From the NCBI GenBank assembly GCA_963848825.1, contig CAWKFA010000001.1, forward strand, positions 1-64,000: DNA of 64,000 bases, read 5' to 3'. The translations under genes and the position numbers were made by a program. The notes under the pieces are model-generated. The model did no database searches and had not been told where the DNA came from. It was given only the letters and a program-made list of their open reading frames with translations. Positions 35,675 to 47,048 of the stretch are shown here, in pieces. The stretch is from CAVVSQ01 sp963848825. GTDB lineage: Bacteria; Planctomycetota; Planctomycetia; Gemmatales; Gemmataceae. Within the stretch, counting starts at the first letter, position 1. Each line of letters opens with the position of its first letter.

Positions 35675-35875
35675 ATGACCGTGCCGCCCATCTACAATCT
35701 TCGCGACCTTGGCCCCCAGGCCCAGCTGATGGCGAAGAATTGCAACAACGAACGTTTGGCCATGACCCTGCAATACGTCGCCATCGGCTCGATGATAATC
35801 ATGGCCGCGGCCACGGCAGCCCAGCTCTTCAAAGACCTGTCAGGGAACACCGAACGCCACGGCAGGTCCAAATGA
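35675..35875 (+). CDS. Small membrane protein, 66 aa
   Basis: MTVPPIYNLRDLGPQAQLMA is followed by one hydrophobic segment (YVAIGSMIIMAAATAAQLF) and a short polar tail. 12 bp after the previous stop, so part of the same operon. Function unknown. Confidence 0.55.
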   Translation: MTVPPIYNLRDLGPQAQLMAKNCNNERLAMTLQYVAIGSMIIMAAATAAQLFKDLSGNTERHGRSK

Positions 35876-36165
35876 CGCGGGCGCGAAGCATTTCCCGTCA
35901 CCGCCGGCAAGGAACGGACTCCGCCAGGCACGCAAAGCTGTGCAATCCGTTCCTGCCGGAAGGCGACCGGGCACGGTGCGGTCGCCGCGCCCAAGGCCCG
36001 GAAACTCAGCGTGCGGCAAGGTCCCTGACCATGGCACGCAAACCGCCGGACTGGCGACAACCCACGCTACTATTCCCGCCTGAACCCGCAACCACTGCGG
36101 GAAAGGCCCAGCCGATACCTCTGAGTCTCAAGACAACGCAACCTCTAAACCTGAAGGAGATCATC

Positions 36166-36486
36166 ATGCAGTACAAAACGATCATTTACGAACTTCTGCA
36201 ACAACGACCGAAGATGCACGCCCAGCTCCGAAAGGACCGGAAGCTGCTGCCGACCATGGAACGTTACGCCAAGGAACTGAGGACCAGCCACGAAGCCTGG
36301 AAGGACCTCCTGTCGGGGTTGAGGCCGGGCAGCGACCAGAGCCAGGTGGCGAGCGAAGCCCTGGAGATCGCTCTCAAGGAACTGGAGGATCGTTTACTCT
36401 CCGAGTCTCCGCAGAACGGCAACGAAGCACTTTTCCTCGACGCAGCCATGTTGTTCCTCCGCCACCGTCATACGCCACGCGGGTAA
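36166..36486 (+). CDS. Small helical protein, 106 aa
   Basis: MQYKTIIYELLQQRPKMHAQ from the ATG at 36166, preceded by GAAGGAGATC. The frame is open further upstream; an earlier ATG at 36031 would add a segment resembling RRQPTLLFPPEP. The protein is fully helical (RYAKELRTSHEAWKDLL, EALEIALKELEDRLLSES). Just upstream of the methylase-helicase gene; accessory role unknown. Confidence 0.6.
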   Translation: MQYKTIIYELLQQRPKMHAQLRKDRKLLPTMERYAKELRTSHEAWKDLLSGLRPGSDQSQVASEALEIALKELEDRLLSESPQNGNEALFLDAAMLFLRHRHTPRG

Positions 36487-36487
36487 A

Positions 36488-39400
36488 GCCGTTCCGGCGC
36501 CAGCCGACGCTGTTTGACTTCCCTTCCGAAAACCCTGCCGAGCCGCCGGCGTCCCTGAACACGCCACCGCCGATCACAGCCCTCCGCACCTACCGAACTC
36601 TACAACCCTTCCGACCAATCCGCCTCCCATCCCGAGCACGCGTCGCCACCGTCAACCATCGCCAGCGGCGAAAAAACCAAGGCCCGCGACATCATCGCCG
36701 CGATCCGCACTCTGAAAACCATCGAGCAGGAACGTCGGTCCGCCACGCCGGAGGAGAAGCAAACGCTTGCCCGCTTCGCCGGATTCGGACCGGTCGCCCT
36801 CTCGATTTTCCCCGACCCGGTCAACGGCCGCTACAAGGATGCCGGCTGGCAAGCCATGGGCGAGGAACTGAAAACCTTGCTTACGCCCGAAGAATACGAC
36901 AGCGCCAAGCGGACCACCTTCAACGCGTTCTACACGTCGCCGATCGTCATCAAGGCCATTCACGAGGCCATCAGCCCGCCTGGGCATACCCAGCAACGCT
37001 ACAATCCTGGAGCCCGGCTGCGGCATCGGGCAATTTCATGAGCCAGGGCACGCGAGGGGCCAGCGTTCATCGGCGTCGAGATGGATGCCATCTCCGGCCG
37101 GATCGCCAAGGCGCTTCACCCCGGCCAAGACATCCGCATCGAAAACTTCCGCGACACGAAGCTGCCCGAGGACCGCATTGACGCAGTCGTCGGCAATGTG
37201 CCGTTCGCCGACCTTAAGCTCGATTATCGCGGGCAAAAGCTCTCCCTGCATGATTACTTCTTCGCCAAGTCCGTGGATGCTCTCAAGCCCGGCGGCGTGC
37301 TGGCCCTGGTCACCAGCCATTTCACGCTCGACAAGCAAAATGCTGCCATCCGCGAGTACCTGGCATCGAAAGCCGACTTCGTCGGCGCGATCCGCCTGCC
37401 TTCCGATGCCTTCCGACGCGAAGGCACCGCCGTGGTGACGGACATCCTTTTCTTCCGCAAGCGAGCTCCTGGCGAGCCAGCCCACCATGCCGATCCCGAC
37501 TGGCTGGGAATAGCACCACTGGTAATCGACGGGATCGACATCCCGATCAACCGCTACTTTCCTGAAGCACCCGGAAATGGTCCTGGGCATGTGGTCGGGC
37601 AAGGACACACTTTACGGAGGCGCGGGCTACAGCGTCGTGGGCACCGGCGACCTAAGCAATGAACTGAAGGCAGCCATTCAACGCTTGCCCGAATTCGCAC
37701 CGCTGCAAGCATCACCCGGCCCAGAATGAACCTGCCCCGGCTTTCACACCGCCACCGCCAGAACGTCATATCAGCGAAGGCAGCTTCTTCCTCGGCGATG
37801 ACCATGTCATTTATCAATCCCAGGGCGGGCAAGGTATGCCCGTCGTCTATGGCGGCACCACCCTGAATGCCGGCGGCACCATGACCGGCAAACGCCTGGC
37901 CGCCCTGGTGGGCCTGCGCGACATGGCCCGCCGTGTCCTGCAATCGCAAAACGAGGGCTGGCCCGAGGCGGACCGCCAGGAGGCACGCCGGCAGCTCGAA
38001 CTGCGCCTACGAGCGATTTGCAGGGCATTACGGCCCTATCAACAAGACCACCTTTGGTGAGACTGCCGACGGCAACGTCATCCGCCGCATGCCCAACCTG
38101 GTTAAATTCCGCGAAGACCCCGACGCCATGCTGGTCATGTCCCTGGAGGAATACGACGAGGTAACCGGCAAGGCGGCCAAGGCCGCCATCATGACCAAGG
38201 ACGTGGTCGGCAGGACCCCGCCCATCACCCAGGTAAAGAGTGCCGAGGAAGGTTTGCTCGTTTCCCTCAACCAGCGCGGCACCGTTGATTTATCGTTCAT
38301 CGCCGCCCTTTACGGCAAACCCGAAATCGGAAATCATTGCCGAATTGGGCGAGCTGATCTTCCATGATCCGGAGTCTGGATCCTGGCAGACCGCTGACGC
38401 CTACCTGTCGGGCAACGTACGCGCCAAGCTCGACGCCGCCGAACATGCGGGGACCCTGTTTATTCGCAATGCCGACGCCCTGCGGGCCGTGCAGCCCGAG
38501 GACGTGCTCCCCGGCGACATTGACGCCAATTTGGGGGCGCCGTGGATTCCGGAAAGCGACATCCAGGCCTTCGCCGCCCAGCTGTTCAAGGTCGGTCCCG
38601 CTTCGGTCCCCATCGCCCACCTGAAACAAGACGCCGTTTGGAGCCTGGACGCCGGTTATGACGCCAAAGCGTCGGTGGCCGCCACCTCCGAATTTGGCAC
38701 CGCCCGCGCCAACGGCGCCTGGCTTCTGGAGCTGGCGCTGAACATGAAGACCCCGACCATCTACGACACCATACAGAACGGCGACCGCGAGGAGCGGGTG
38801 GTCAACCCGGAGGCGACCATGGCCGCCCGCGAGAAACAAAAGCTCATCAAGGAGAATTTCCGCGCCTGGATATTCGCCGATCCCGAGCGCACCGAGCGTT
38901 TGGTGCGGATTTACAACGACACCTACAACAATCTGCGGCCCAGGGCCTTTGACGGTTCGCACCTCGACTTCCCGGGCATGAACCAGAATATCAAGCTGCG
39001 CCCGCACCAGGACGACGCCGTCTGGCGGGGCATGAGCTCGGGCAACACGCTGCTTGCCCACGTGGTCGGCGCCGGCAAGACCTTCACCATGGCCGCCACC
39101 GGCATGAAGATGAAACAGGCCGGCCTCATCAAAAAGCCGCTCTATGTCGTTCCCAATCATCTGCTGGAGCAGTTCGCCCGCGAGTTCATGCAGCTCTATC
39201 CCAACGCCAAGCTTCTGGTTGCCGCCAAGGAGGATTTGACACGGGAACGCCGCAAGTTCTTAACCGCCAAAATAGCCAGCGGCGCTTGGGACGGTATCAT
39301 CGTCACCCATTCCTCGTTCGAGCGTATTGGCATGTCGCGGGACTACCAGGAACAGTTCCTTCGCAAGCAAATCGAGGAGTACGACCAACTCATACGCGAG

Positions 39401-41722
39401 CACGCCGGCGCCAGAAGCACCAACCGCAACCTCATGAAGACCATTGAGAAGCAGAAAGCCGCACGGGCCGAGCGCCTCAAGAACCTGCTCGCCGAGGACA
39501 AGAAGGACGACGGTGTCCATTTTGATGAAATCGGCGTGGATCACGTGTTTATCGATGAGGCCCACTACTTCAAAAACCTGGAGACGCCGACCAAGATGGA
39601 CCGCGTCGCCGGCATTCAGACCGGCGGCAGTGAGCGGGCCTTTGATCTCTACATGAAGGCGCAATACCTGCACGAGCGGCATCCCGGCCACGGGCTCACC
39701 TTTGCTACCGGCACGCCGATTTCCAACACCATGGTCGAACTCTACACCATGCAAAAATACCTCGATCCGGATGGGTTGAAGAAAGGCGGCATCGATCATT
39801 TCGACGCCTGGGCCGCGACCTTCGGCGAAGTCATCGACACCATGGAGATTGCGCCGGACGGGGCTGGCTTGAGGCCGCGCAGCCGTTTCGCCCGCTTTAC
39901 CAACCTGCCCGAGCTCCAGCAGATGTTCCGGCAGTTCGCCGACGTGCAGACGGCGGAGATGCTGAACCTGCCGCGGCCTCGCTTGAAAGGCGGCAAGCCC
40001 ATGGTCGTTGCCTGCCCGATGTCGGAGGAGCAGAGCGAGCTGCAACAGAAATTGGTGGAGCGTTACGAACGCTTGCGGTCACTGAAAGTCGATCCGCGCG
40101 TAGATAACGCGCTGAACATCACCACCGACGGTCGCAAGCTCGCCACCGACGCCAGGATGCTGTCGCCCTCGGCGGCGGATTTTCCGGAGTCAAAGATCAA
40201 CCGGCTGGTTGAAAATGCCGTCTCGATTTGGAACGAGACCGTCGCGACGCGCGGAACCCAGATGATTTTCGCGGATATGGGGGTCAACCCGACGCCTTGG
40301 GGTTATTCGCCTTACCAGGACATCATTCAAAAGCTGATCGTGGCAGGCATTCCGGCGGGGCAGATCGCCGCCATCGGCGATGCCGACTCCGACGCCAAGA
40401 AGCAGGCGCTCTTTGAGAAAGTTCGGCAAGGCTCCGTGCGCGTGCTAATCGGCAGTACGCAAAAGATGGGCACCGGCACCAACGTCCAGAAACGCCTGGT
40501 CGCTTTGCATCACCTCGACGCCCCCTGGAAGCCGGCCGAGGTCGAGCAGCGCGACGGCCGCATCTTGCGCCAGGGAAACGAGAACGAGGAGGTTGCGGTC
40601 TATCGCTATGTCACGGAAGGTAGTTTTGATGCCTATATGTGGCAAGCCCTTGAAACCAAGGCCCGTTTTATCAGCCAGGTCATCGCCGGAGACAACACCG
40701 CCCGCCGCGCTGAAGACATAGGCGGCCAGGAACTCTCCTACGCCGAGGTCAAGGCGATTGCCTCGGGGAACCCGGCGGTGCTGACGCTTGCCGAAGCCGA
40801 CGCCGAGTTGCAGCGGCTCACTTTACTCAAAAAGAACCACCTCGACGAACAATACGTAGCGCGGCGCAGCGTGCGGGATTTGCCTTCGACGATCCAGAGC
40901 CTGAACGAACGGCTGGAGAAACTCACGGCGGATCAGGCAACCGCCATCGAAAATACCGCCGCACCCATCACCATCGGCAGGCAAGCTTGGCCTCGCGAAG
41001 ACGCTCTGGCCATCCTCGGCAACAAGCTCGATACCTTGCCCATGCACGTCCACGAAACCACGCGGGTTCCTATCGGCATTTACCGGGGCCTGCGTTTCGG
41101 CCTGATCCTGCATTCGCAATTCCCACCCGACATTTTCCTGGAAGGAGCCATTATCCGGCGATCCACCTTATCGCGCGACCACCAGGGGCCGCGCGCTGTC
41201 CTTAACGCCCTGGAACGTCTAGCCAACGCCTACGGCTCCGAATGCGACCGCGTCCGCCAGGACCTGGCCATTGCCGAGGCGCAGCTACGCGATTACCGGG
41301 CGCGGTTGGGTAAGCCGTTCCCGCACGACGCTTATCTGTCGGAACTCACCGGCTTGCGCGACCAGCTCAAAGCCAGCCTTGGCCATGCCCGCGAACCAGA
41401 AAGTGAAGGGACGAGCGCGTCCGACTTGGCCGGAAAGATCAAGGCGCTCAAGGGGGCGCACAGTATCGAGGCCGCGCCGCAGCTCGCCCGGCCGAAGCAC
41501 TCCCGGGCCGAGGAACCCGTCACCGCCCGCATCCGACGGCGGACGAAGAGAATTCCCGCATCTGATCGAGCGATTGAACCCGATGACTCGGTAGCGCCTG
41601 TCGACGCTGCGGCCGACCACACCAGCACGCTCGAAAAGACATCTCAAAAGCCCCGAATCACGTTCCAAGCACGCGTTTCGATGGAGCGGCAAGGCGACGA
41701 TCATGGGCCAAGCCTGCCTTGA
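36488..41722 (+). CDS. N6-adenine methyltransferase-SNF2 helicase fusion (DarB-like), frameshifted N-terminus
   Basis: A protein of about 1,700 residues; the start is uncertain. The N-terminal third is broken by about six indels (36.6-38.35 kb). The last 1,160 residues are intact. Methyltransferase motifs: LEPGCGIG (SAM site) and VVGNVPFAD in the catalytic motif IV position (usually NPPY/F). Helicase motifs: Walker A VVGAGKT, FIDEAHYFKNLETP (DEAH), TFATGTPISNTM, and motif VI QRDGRILRQGNENEE. Such fusions are large polyvalent proteins of phages and conjugative elements, related to phage P1 DarB, thought to protect incoming DNA from restriction. Late gene of the 35.2-41.7 kb operon. Confidence 0.8.
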
Positions 41723-41867
41723 GTCGTTAATACGCAATTGAATCTCCACCGTCCGTCGAAACTGTCCGGGTAGGGCGGGAGGGCGGGAGGCGAGGGCGCA
41801 GTTTGTCGTGCGCCCTGGCGCAGGACCAGTAACATGACAAATACTGGACCCTGCCAGGAGAACTTCT

Positions 41868-42870
41868 ATGCCTCGTGGTCAACGACCAGTCTTTGCGTCC
41901 GAGTCCAAGGCCAAGCTCGTCCTCGAACTTCTTAGCGGCGCCGCCAGCCAAGCGGAGCTTTGCCGCAAGCACAAATCTCAAGCCCCAGCTCCTAGCCCAA
42001 TGGAATTCACGGCCCTCGAACGTTTGCCGCGCACTTCCAAGACGATAGTCAAGCGTCGCAGGATCAGCTCCGTGTCGCTAAACTCGAACAGCTGGTGGGC
42101 CGCCAAGCCTACGACCTCGAAATCTAAAAAAAAGCATCGCGGGTGCTCCCTGGTCTGCCCAGCAGCAACGGGAAGTCGTTATGAAACTCGCCGAGACGTA
42201 TCCCATCCACCGTGTCTGCCAGTTGCTCGGCGTGCCCCGTAGCTCCGTTTACTACGCCGCCCGGCCGGCCCTCGACGACGAGGCCTTGCTCAACGCTGCC
42301 CTGCTCGATCTCGCCGACGAGTGGCCGACCTACGGCTACCGGCGTCTTACCGCTATGATGCGCCGGCTCGATTGGCCGGTAAACGGTAAACGCGTCCGCC
42401 GCTGGATGCACGAGCTGGGCATCGACGGCGCTCCGTCCGCCCGCAAGAAACGCACCACCAACAGTAACCATGCGTTTCCCCGTTATCCCAATCTGGTCAA
42501 AGACCTGAAAATTACGCGGCCGAATCAGGTCTGGGTCGCCGACATCACCTATGTCCGCCTCCGCAAGGATTTCGTCTACCTGGCCATTCTCATGGATGCT
42601 TTCACCCGCAACATCCGCGGCTGACACCTGGGCCGCGACCTCGATCATGGCCTTACCCTGGCCGCCTTGGAGCGTGCCCTGGTGGTGGCCACCCCGCACA
42701 TCCATCACTCCAACCAAGGCGTGCAATACGCTGCCACCGCCTACGTCCAGCGCTTGCAGAAACTAGGCGTGACCCTCAGCATGGCGGCCATCGGCGAGCC
42801 CGCGAAAACGGCTACGCCGAACGCCTCATGCGCACCATCAAAGAAGACCAAAACCTGCCATTGGTTGGCA
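41868..42870 (+). pseudogene. Decayed IS3-family element (OrfA and OrfB remnants)
   Basis: OrfA begins MPRGQRPVFASESKAKLVLE with an IS3-type helix-turn-helix, then breaks. OrfB (from 42181) has KLAETYPIHRVCQLLGVPRS, TYGYRRLTAMMRR and the first catalytic Asp in NQVWVADITYV. An in-frame TGA at 42622-42624 replaces the usual Trp in NIRG-W-HLGRDL. The second catalytic Asp is Asn (HHSNQGVQY instead of HSDQG). A frameshift follows before ENGYAERLMRTIKED, and the gene is cut off near 42860. Several independent lesions indicate a dead element rather than sequencing error alone. Confidence 0.75.
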
Positions 42871-43642
42871 CTACATTTTGGAGTTTTACAAGTGAAAAGC
42901 GTCAAAAACACTTGGCACGCCGGTGTTAAAAACGAGCCGAACTGCTCGGCGCAGTATCCGCCGCGGGTGCAACTGGCCGGCAAGTCCAGACATTTGATCT
43001 TCGCCGACTTGAGTTCCGCCTTGCGCTGATGCGACTTGGCTTTCCAGTCGTTGCCGTTTTTGAGCTTTTGAGAAGCTTGGGTAGGAGGATACTTATGGGC
43101 GTGCTCATCGTAGCGCTGCCGTCCATGGCATGATCTCCAAATACAAAAAGGTGACTTGAAGCAAGTGTGAGTTGACCCCCATACAAAAAGCTTGCCAGGA
43201 TCGAGTTGCGCTCAACCTAGGCCTAGGGCCGGAGAGGGCCGGGGGCGATCGCGCTTAATTAGTCAGCCCAGGGCTCCAGGCGTGGAAACTAATACTAATA
43301 GCTTCCGCCAATTGGCGCGCCGAGCAAAACCCCGATTCCTTTGGCTGGATCGACTTCCAAGCCACGATATGCTGCCGCCAATGTTGTTCACGTCGCGGAT
43401 CTCTGCTTGCACCTTATGGTGACCACCCTCCGGAATCGGGGACGTTCACCAAGGTTCGCACCCGCGGGAAGACGTGGCGGGAATGTACGCCTACTATCAT
43501 CAGCTGCACGCGCCGGTGACGATAAAAATCGCAACGGAATTGGTCTTTTAGAGCCTGCAATGCGGATAGGAAAATTTCCCGCCTTCTGATTCTGCACTGT
43601 AATCAATGAATAGTCCATCGCATTTCATAAGCGTGGTCTTCT
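42871..43642. other. Possible transposase debris and non-coding DNA
   Basis: About 770 bp. The minus strand at 42880-43130 can be read in one frame as YDEHAHKYPPTQ, then DWKAKSHQRKAELKSAKIKC, which resembles the helical part of a transposase, but it is short and interrupted. The rest (43140-43640) has AT-rich segments (for example around 43290-43310) and no gene. This is also where base composition shifts towards AT. Confidence 0.35.
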
Positions 43643-45211
43643 TCAATTGTCTATCGCCATTGGCGTGACCGTGGGAGTGAACGTATCGTCGACGCCCTTT
43701 TGAGCAACATTGCGGCTATACGACGGGAGCCTTTGGAAGCCGTGGGGCGGATTCTGCTGTTTGCGAATTTGAAGAGTCCCAATCTCGCCGACGGTAACGA
43801 AACCGGCATGACTTTCGGAAGTTGCTAGACATACGATATGACTTACATATCCAACCAGTCCTGGTTGGTTGTTATCAGACATCCTTTCGACATCCTCCTT
43901 GAAATAAAGAGGAATGTCGAGGTGCAGGTAATAATAGCCACCGGTATGGGCAAAATTCTTTGGTTCGACGTATACCGCCGCCACGCTGCCTTCACTTGAT
44001 AATAACTTAAAGACGTGTAACATTGGATCTCGCGAGTACAAAGGTTGGAAACGGTAAATACGTTGTTCATCGGGTAACCAATTCGCTATGCCAACCATTG
44101 AGATACCAAACATCACTATAGCGCTACATCCGGCGATAACTGCTCGGCGTGCGCGTTGATACTCATCCGAAAACAGTGTTATGACACATGCCGTCAACGT
44201 AAGCAGTATAGGGATACTCGCAAAGATGAATCGGTACTCCTTGTGCGGAATTAGAGAGTGGACTCCCACGATAGCTGCAACGCCGCATAACAATATCCAT
44301 AGTCTACAAAAAAAAAGGAACCCGCACGCAAAACCAATCGCAAGTATCCATGTCGAACCGATAAACAATTTGTCACAGTAATAATCCCAATCTGCATGCC
44401 CAAATAATTCGCTTACACCAAGTATGCTATTGTAGACGAAATTGTTATAATAGGAGACAAACCATTCGCCCCACGTTAGATAATCGATGTAGCCCGCCGC
44501 AAGCACCACTATTAAAGCGCTGGCCACGGCAATTGTTAAGCCGGATTTATTTAGTTTCAGTGTTGCGACAAACATCAACAACAACCCCAATGGCGCATAC
44601 TGTATGCGAACAATGCAACCTGCGGCAGTCAGGAACCCAATTAGGATCGAGTTAGAGCGAGAGGGGCTACGTACCACGCAGGCGAGCGCCGCCATTAGAA
44701 GGTAGGCACCAATCGCATCAGTAAGCGGACGTGGTGAAAAGTATATAAGTTCGTACCATGAGGCCATCAAAACGGCCGTAAGCCTTCCCGCAGTCTCTGA
44801 TACAAGACTTCTTGCTACGCTGTAGCCGGAAAATACCAAGGAAAGCGACGCCGTACAAAAGCAGCACTTTACGATCGGAATATAAATTGATGGGTAATCT
44901 AAATGGAGGAACTTGCATAACAATAGAGGCGCCGACACGATGTACGGAGTAATCCAAGACCGAGTCCCGAATCGGTATTCCCACGGAATGATGCCATATC
45001 CGAACACTAAACGATGAGCTTGTTCGAGGTAATTGAATACCTCGTCCGGGTGATGGATGTTATCTGAAACCAGAGCAAATACAATCCGCAGAACCAAACC
45101 GATGGCTCCCACAATCCATAAGCCATGCCAAACTCGGGGGCAGCTCTCGGCAATTAATTTGGAACCCAATTGGTCCCCACTCGTCGCAAATTGGATTCGT
45201 TGCTTTTCCAT
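43643..45211 (-). CDS. GT22-family (Alg9/PIG-B-like) mannosyltransferase, membrane
   Basis: 522 residues from the ATG at 45209-45211. A longer open frame to 45304 reads towards the neighbouring IS and is not preferred. Many transmembrane helices follow a short cytoplasmic N-terminus. The GT22 hallmarks are present: acidic motif NIHHPDEVFNYLEQAH in the first loop, RFGTRSWITPYIVSAPLLL and the conserved PHKEYRF near residue 350. Family members transfer sugars from polyprenyl-phosphate donors on the outer face. The C-terminal region is soluble and ends TPTVTPMAIDN. It opens the surface-glycan region, next to an IS256-type element. Confidence 0.8.
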   Translation of the reverse strand: MEKQRIQFATSGDQLGSKLIAESCPRVWHGLWIVGAIGLVLRIVFALVSDNIHHPDEVFNYLEQAHRLVFGYGIIPWEYRFGTRSWITPYIVSAPLLLCKFLHLDYPSIYIPIVKCCFCTASLSLVFSGYSVARSLVSETAGRLTAVLMASWYELIYFSPRPLTDAIGAYLLMAALACVVRSPSRSNSILIGFLTAAGCIVRIQYAPLGLLLMFVATLKLNKSGLTIAVASALIVVLAAGYIDYLTWGEWFVSYYNNFVYNSILGVSELFGHADWDYYCDKLFIGSTWILAIGFACGFLFFCRLWILLCGVAAIVGVHSLIPHKEYRFIFASIPILLTLTACVITLFSDEYQRARRAVIAGCSAIVMFGISMVGIANWLPDEQRIYRFQPLYSRDPMLHVFKLLSSEGSVAAVYVEPKNFAHTGGYYYLHLDIPLYFKEDVERMSDNNQPGLVGYVSHIVCLATSESHAGFVTVGEIGTLQIRKQQNPPHGFQRLPSYSRNVAQKGVDDTFTPTVTPMAIDN

Positions 45212-45331
45212 GTTTTTGTGGTTCCGAGTGTAACTCTTTTTCCTGGCAGGCTGTTTTGCTTCTCTGGCGCTGGACCAGTACCATAGTGAATTCGGGCTGG
45301 CCAACCCAGTGCGGAGCTATCGTCAAATCTT

Positions 45332-46744
45332 GTGTTCTGAGGAATTCGAATTAAGCGGCGTCCTACAACACTCCATCCACAAAAACCCTTCCTTGGAGAA
45401 GCAGAGCCAACTGCGCCGAGCCATGGAGTCGGTGCCATTTTTTCTGGGCCGCCTGGGCGAGCTTGAACATCATGGCCAGACTGGTTTTCCTGGTGCCGTT
45501 GCCCTTGGTTCTTCGGTGGCGTAGGCGTATGGTCGCAAAGGTCGATTCGATCGGATTCGTCGTCCGCAAATGTATCCATTGCTCCGCTGGGAAATCGTAA
45601 AACGTCAGCAACTGCTCTCGATCTTTGCGGAGACATTCACAGGCCCCATCGTACTTCGCCTGGTATTTCGCCAGGAACGTCTCAAACGCCTTGTTCGCTT
45701 GCTCGCGGGTCTCGGCCATCCAGATCTCGTGCAGGTCGGCCTTGGCTCGGGGCTGGACGCTCTTGGGCATTTTGCTGAGCACATTGGCTGTCTTGTGCAC
45801 CCAGCAGCGTTGCTCCCGCGTCTCTGTGTAGACCGTGCGTAACGCTCCCCAAAAACCCATGGCGCCATCTCCAGTCGCCAACTTGGGAGCTATCGTCAAG
45901 CCACGCTGCCGCAGATCCACGAGAAGCTCGGTCCAACTCTGGACGCTTTCGCGATAGCCATCCATGACGGCAAGCAATTCCTTGTGGCCATCTGCCGTCG
46001 CACCCATGACCACCAGCAGACATTGCCGCTGGTTTTCCGTGTCTTCCAGGCGAACGTTCACATGGATACCGTCCGCCCAGATGTAAACATACTGCTTCCC
46101 CGTGAGGTCACGGCGGCTCCACTCTCGCTTCAGGCGAACGATGACATTCGGACTGAAGCCCTTGGCCTGATCGCCGAGCAGCGTTTGCAAGGCCTCGGAG
46201 AAATCTCCAGTCGAAATCCCTTTGAGGTAAAGCCAGGGAATAAACTCCTCAATGGTTTTGCTCCGCCGCAGGTACGGGGGCAAAAAGCGCCGAACTGAAC
46301 TGGACCCTTTCGCTCTTGATTGGCGAATTGTCACGGACTCGTGGCGCTTGCACTTCCAGGGCCCCAGCTCCGGTCACAATCTTCCGGGCCGGCTGGTAGC
46401 CGTTGCGAACTACCAGGCGATTGCCAGACTCGTCACGCCGGCCGTCCTGCTCTTGGAGAAATCCTTGCACCTCGGCATCGATGGCCTGCTGAAGCATCTG
46501 CTGAGCGCCCCGACGAACCACCTGATCAAGCAGGCTGCGTCCCTCGAAATGCTCACGGAAGTTGGCGACCTCCACATCGACCGATTCCTCTGGAATAACG
46601 CTGCTGAAAGTCGTAGTCTGGTTCATGGCGTATCCTTCCAGCCCTCGTTGGGCCAGCTGATGAAAAGAAATCACTCTCACCAGCAGGATACGCCGCTTTT
46701 TTCTCCTCCGCTAGAACACTACTTTCGAGAATACCTCCCCAGTT
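45332..46744 (-). mobile_element. IS256-family insertion sequence
   Basis: About 1.4 kb containing one transposase gene. The right end reads inward (minus strand) GAGGTATTCTCGAAAGTAGT; the left end has GTGTTCTGAGGAATTC, sharing GTGTTCT with the right. Exact ends and target duplication are not certain. A second copy of the right end lies inverted at 53662-53818. Confidence 0.7.
45363..46626 (-). CDS. IS256/Mutator-family transposase, one frameshift
   Basis: About 421 residues. It starts MNQTTTFSSVIPEESVDVEV and contains GFLQEQDGRRDESGNRLVVR. One indel near 46270-46280 joins to LRRSKTIEEFIPWLYLKG. The DDE residues are visible: VYIWADGIHVNVRLED, LATGDGAMGFWGAL and the Glu in TTNPIESTFATIRLR. 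KREWSRRDLTGKQYVYIW is characteristic of the Mutator superfamily. Probably functional apart from the single shift. Confidence 0.85.
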
Positions 46745-47048
46745 TGCGACATCCCCGAGCATGCCTGGCGTCCAAAAATGGAACGTCGTCCTGAAGCTCG
46801 CCTTCGCTCAATTGGAAGACCGTATGGCAACCACCATCTTGCCCGAATATCGCCCTATTTGGCTTTAAGTTCCTCAAAAACCCGCCCAGATGAAAGGAAA
46901 AACTGCCAGCATCGGCTACTTCATCCGTGGCGGCCTTCTTGGAGTCTTGCTCGTTTGCAGTTTTTCCTTGCATCTCTAATCCATAGCAGTTATATTCGCA
47001 GATTCAGCTGGCGGGAAGTGAGATATTTTTTGAACCCGGAAACAGGTC
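46745..47048. other. Stretch without a supported gene, upstream of DUF1559 gene
   Basis: About 300 bp next to the IS end. A leftward open frame (46719-46973) has no known features. The promoter of the 47049 gene should lie in the AT-rich end near 46960-47030. Confidence 0.35.

Noticed and set aside
38297..39160. A 287-codon leftward open frame, and similar ones to 41749, opposite the methylase-helicase
   Set aside because: Shadow frames of the intact 1,160-codon helicase frame with its conserved motifs.
44718..45326. Using the upstream ATG at 45302-45304 for the GT22 gene
   Set aside because: The extra about 30 residues read through sequence next to the IS256 end and are Arg/Lys/Ser-rich; the internal Met at 45209-45211 fits the family better.
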